Shown: positions 63,842 through 64,000 of the stretch, one piece after another | How the letters are laid out: every line of letters starts with the position of its first letter | How positions within the stretch are numbered: the first letter of the stretch is position 1 | Origin: Aricia agestis | Taxonomy: Eukaryota; Arthropoda; Insecta; Lepidoptera; Lycaenidae | DNA length: 64,000 nt | Assembly (NCBI RefSeq): GCF_905147365.1 | Contig: NC_056406.1 | Location: forward strand, 3,670,501 to 3,734,500 | Direction of reading: 5' to 3' | The notes under the pieces: model-generated | What the model was told of the DNA's origin: nothing | Databases searched by the model: none | Seen by the model: only the letters and a program-made list of their open reading frames with translations | Translations under genes and position numbers: made by a program

Positions 63842-64000
63842 CTGAAACATGACACGGTGTAATTCAGTGTTAGAAAAATATTGTCTTCTTCGCCATACTA
63901 ATATTATAATTTCTTCTAGAGATAAGCACACCTATGTACTCTATTAATGTATGGTATATTTTGGGCTAGTTTTAGAAAATTGTACATAAAGAATAAATAA

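Overview
The window looks like nuclear DNA of a lepidopteran (moth or butterfly). It is AT-rich, its genes have small exons and long introns, and its non-coding DNA is crowded with insect repeats: Lep1-type and related non-autonomous Helitrons, many fold-back MITEs, jockey/CR1-like LINE tails, a SINE sharing a LINE 3' tail, and a young BEL/Pao LTR retrotransposon. I assign no species.

Layout. (1) 1-662, minus strand: the first two coding exons of EIPR1 (TSSC1), a WD-repeat partner of the EARP/GARP tethering complexes; the rest of the gene runs off the left edge. (2) 663-14,048: about 13 kb without a recognisable host gene, made of nested repeats. (3) 14,111-44,390, plus strand: four tandem genes for secreted multi-domain pacifastin-type serine protease inhibitors (called A-D here), with about 37 complete or degenerate cysteine-rich modules plus one vestigial module. 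Gene A is 17 kb long and mostly has one module per exon. Gene B has 8 exons. Gene C packs 13 modules into one 1.95-kb exon. Gene D has most of its modules in its last exon. Genes B, C and D share a four-cysteine module variant near the N-terminus. (4) 44,391-48,473: intergenic repeats, including a clear hAT-like element with an 8-bp target duplication. (5) 48,474-63,841, minus strand: seven exons of GMP reductase; the 5' exon lies beyond the right edge. A 9.6-kb intron holds a tandem direct-repeat element broken by an 8,000-bp BEL/Pao provirus, which is itself broken by a TTAA-flanked MITE.

How the genes relate. EIPR1 and GMP reductase are conserved housekeeping genes that flank the inhibitor cluster. 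The inhibitors are predicted to be secreted modular proteins that block trypsin- or chymotrypsin-like proteases, for example in haemolymph immune cascades. Their differing P1 residues predict differing targets, and several modules have lost canonical residues.

The most interesting signals are: the four-cysteine module shared by three paralogues, with the apparent loss of one specific disulfide; the contrasting exon structures within one cluster; a Helitron that ends 6 nt before a coding exon and supplies most of its 3' splice-site context; a recent TTAA-MITE inside a BEL copy whose LTRs differ at one site of 644; and a perfect GC-rich fold-back of about 185 bp. All gene models here were built by eye from splice sites, reading phase and family patterns, without RNA evidence.
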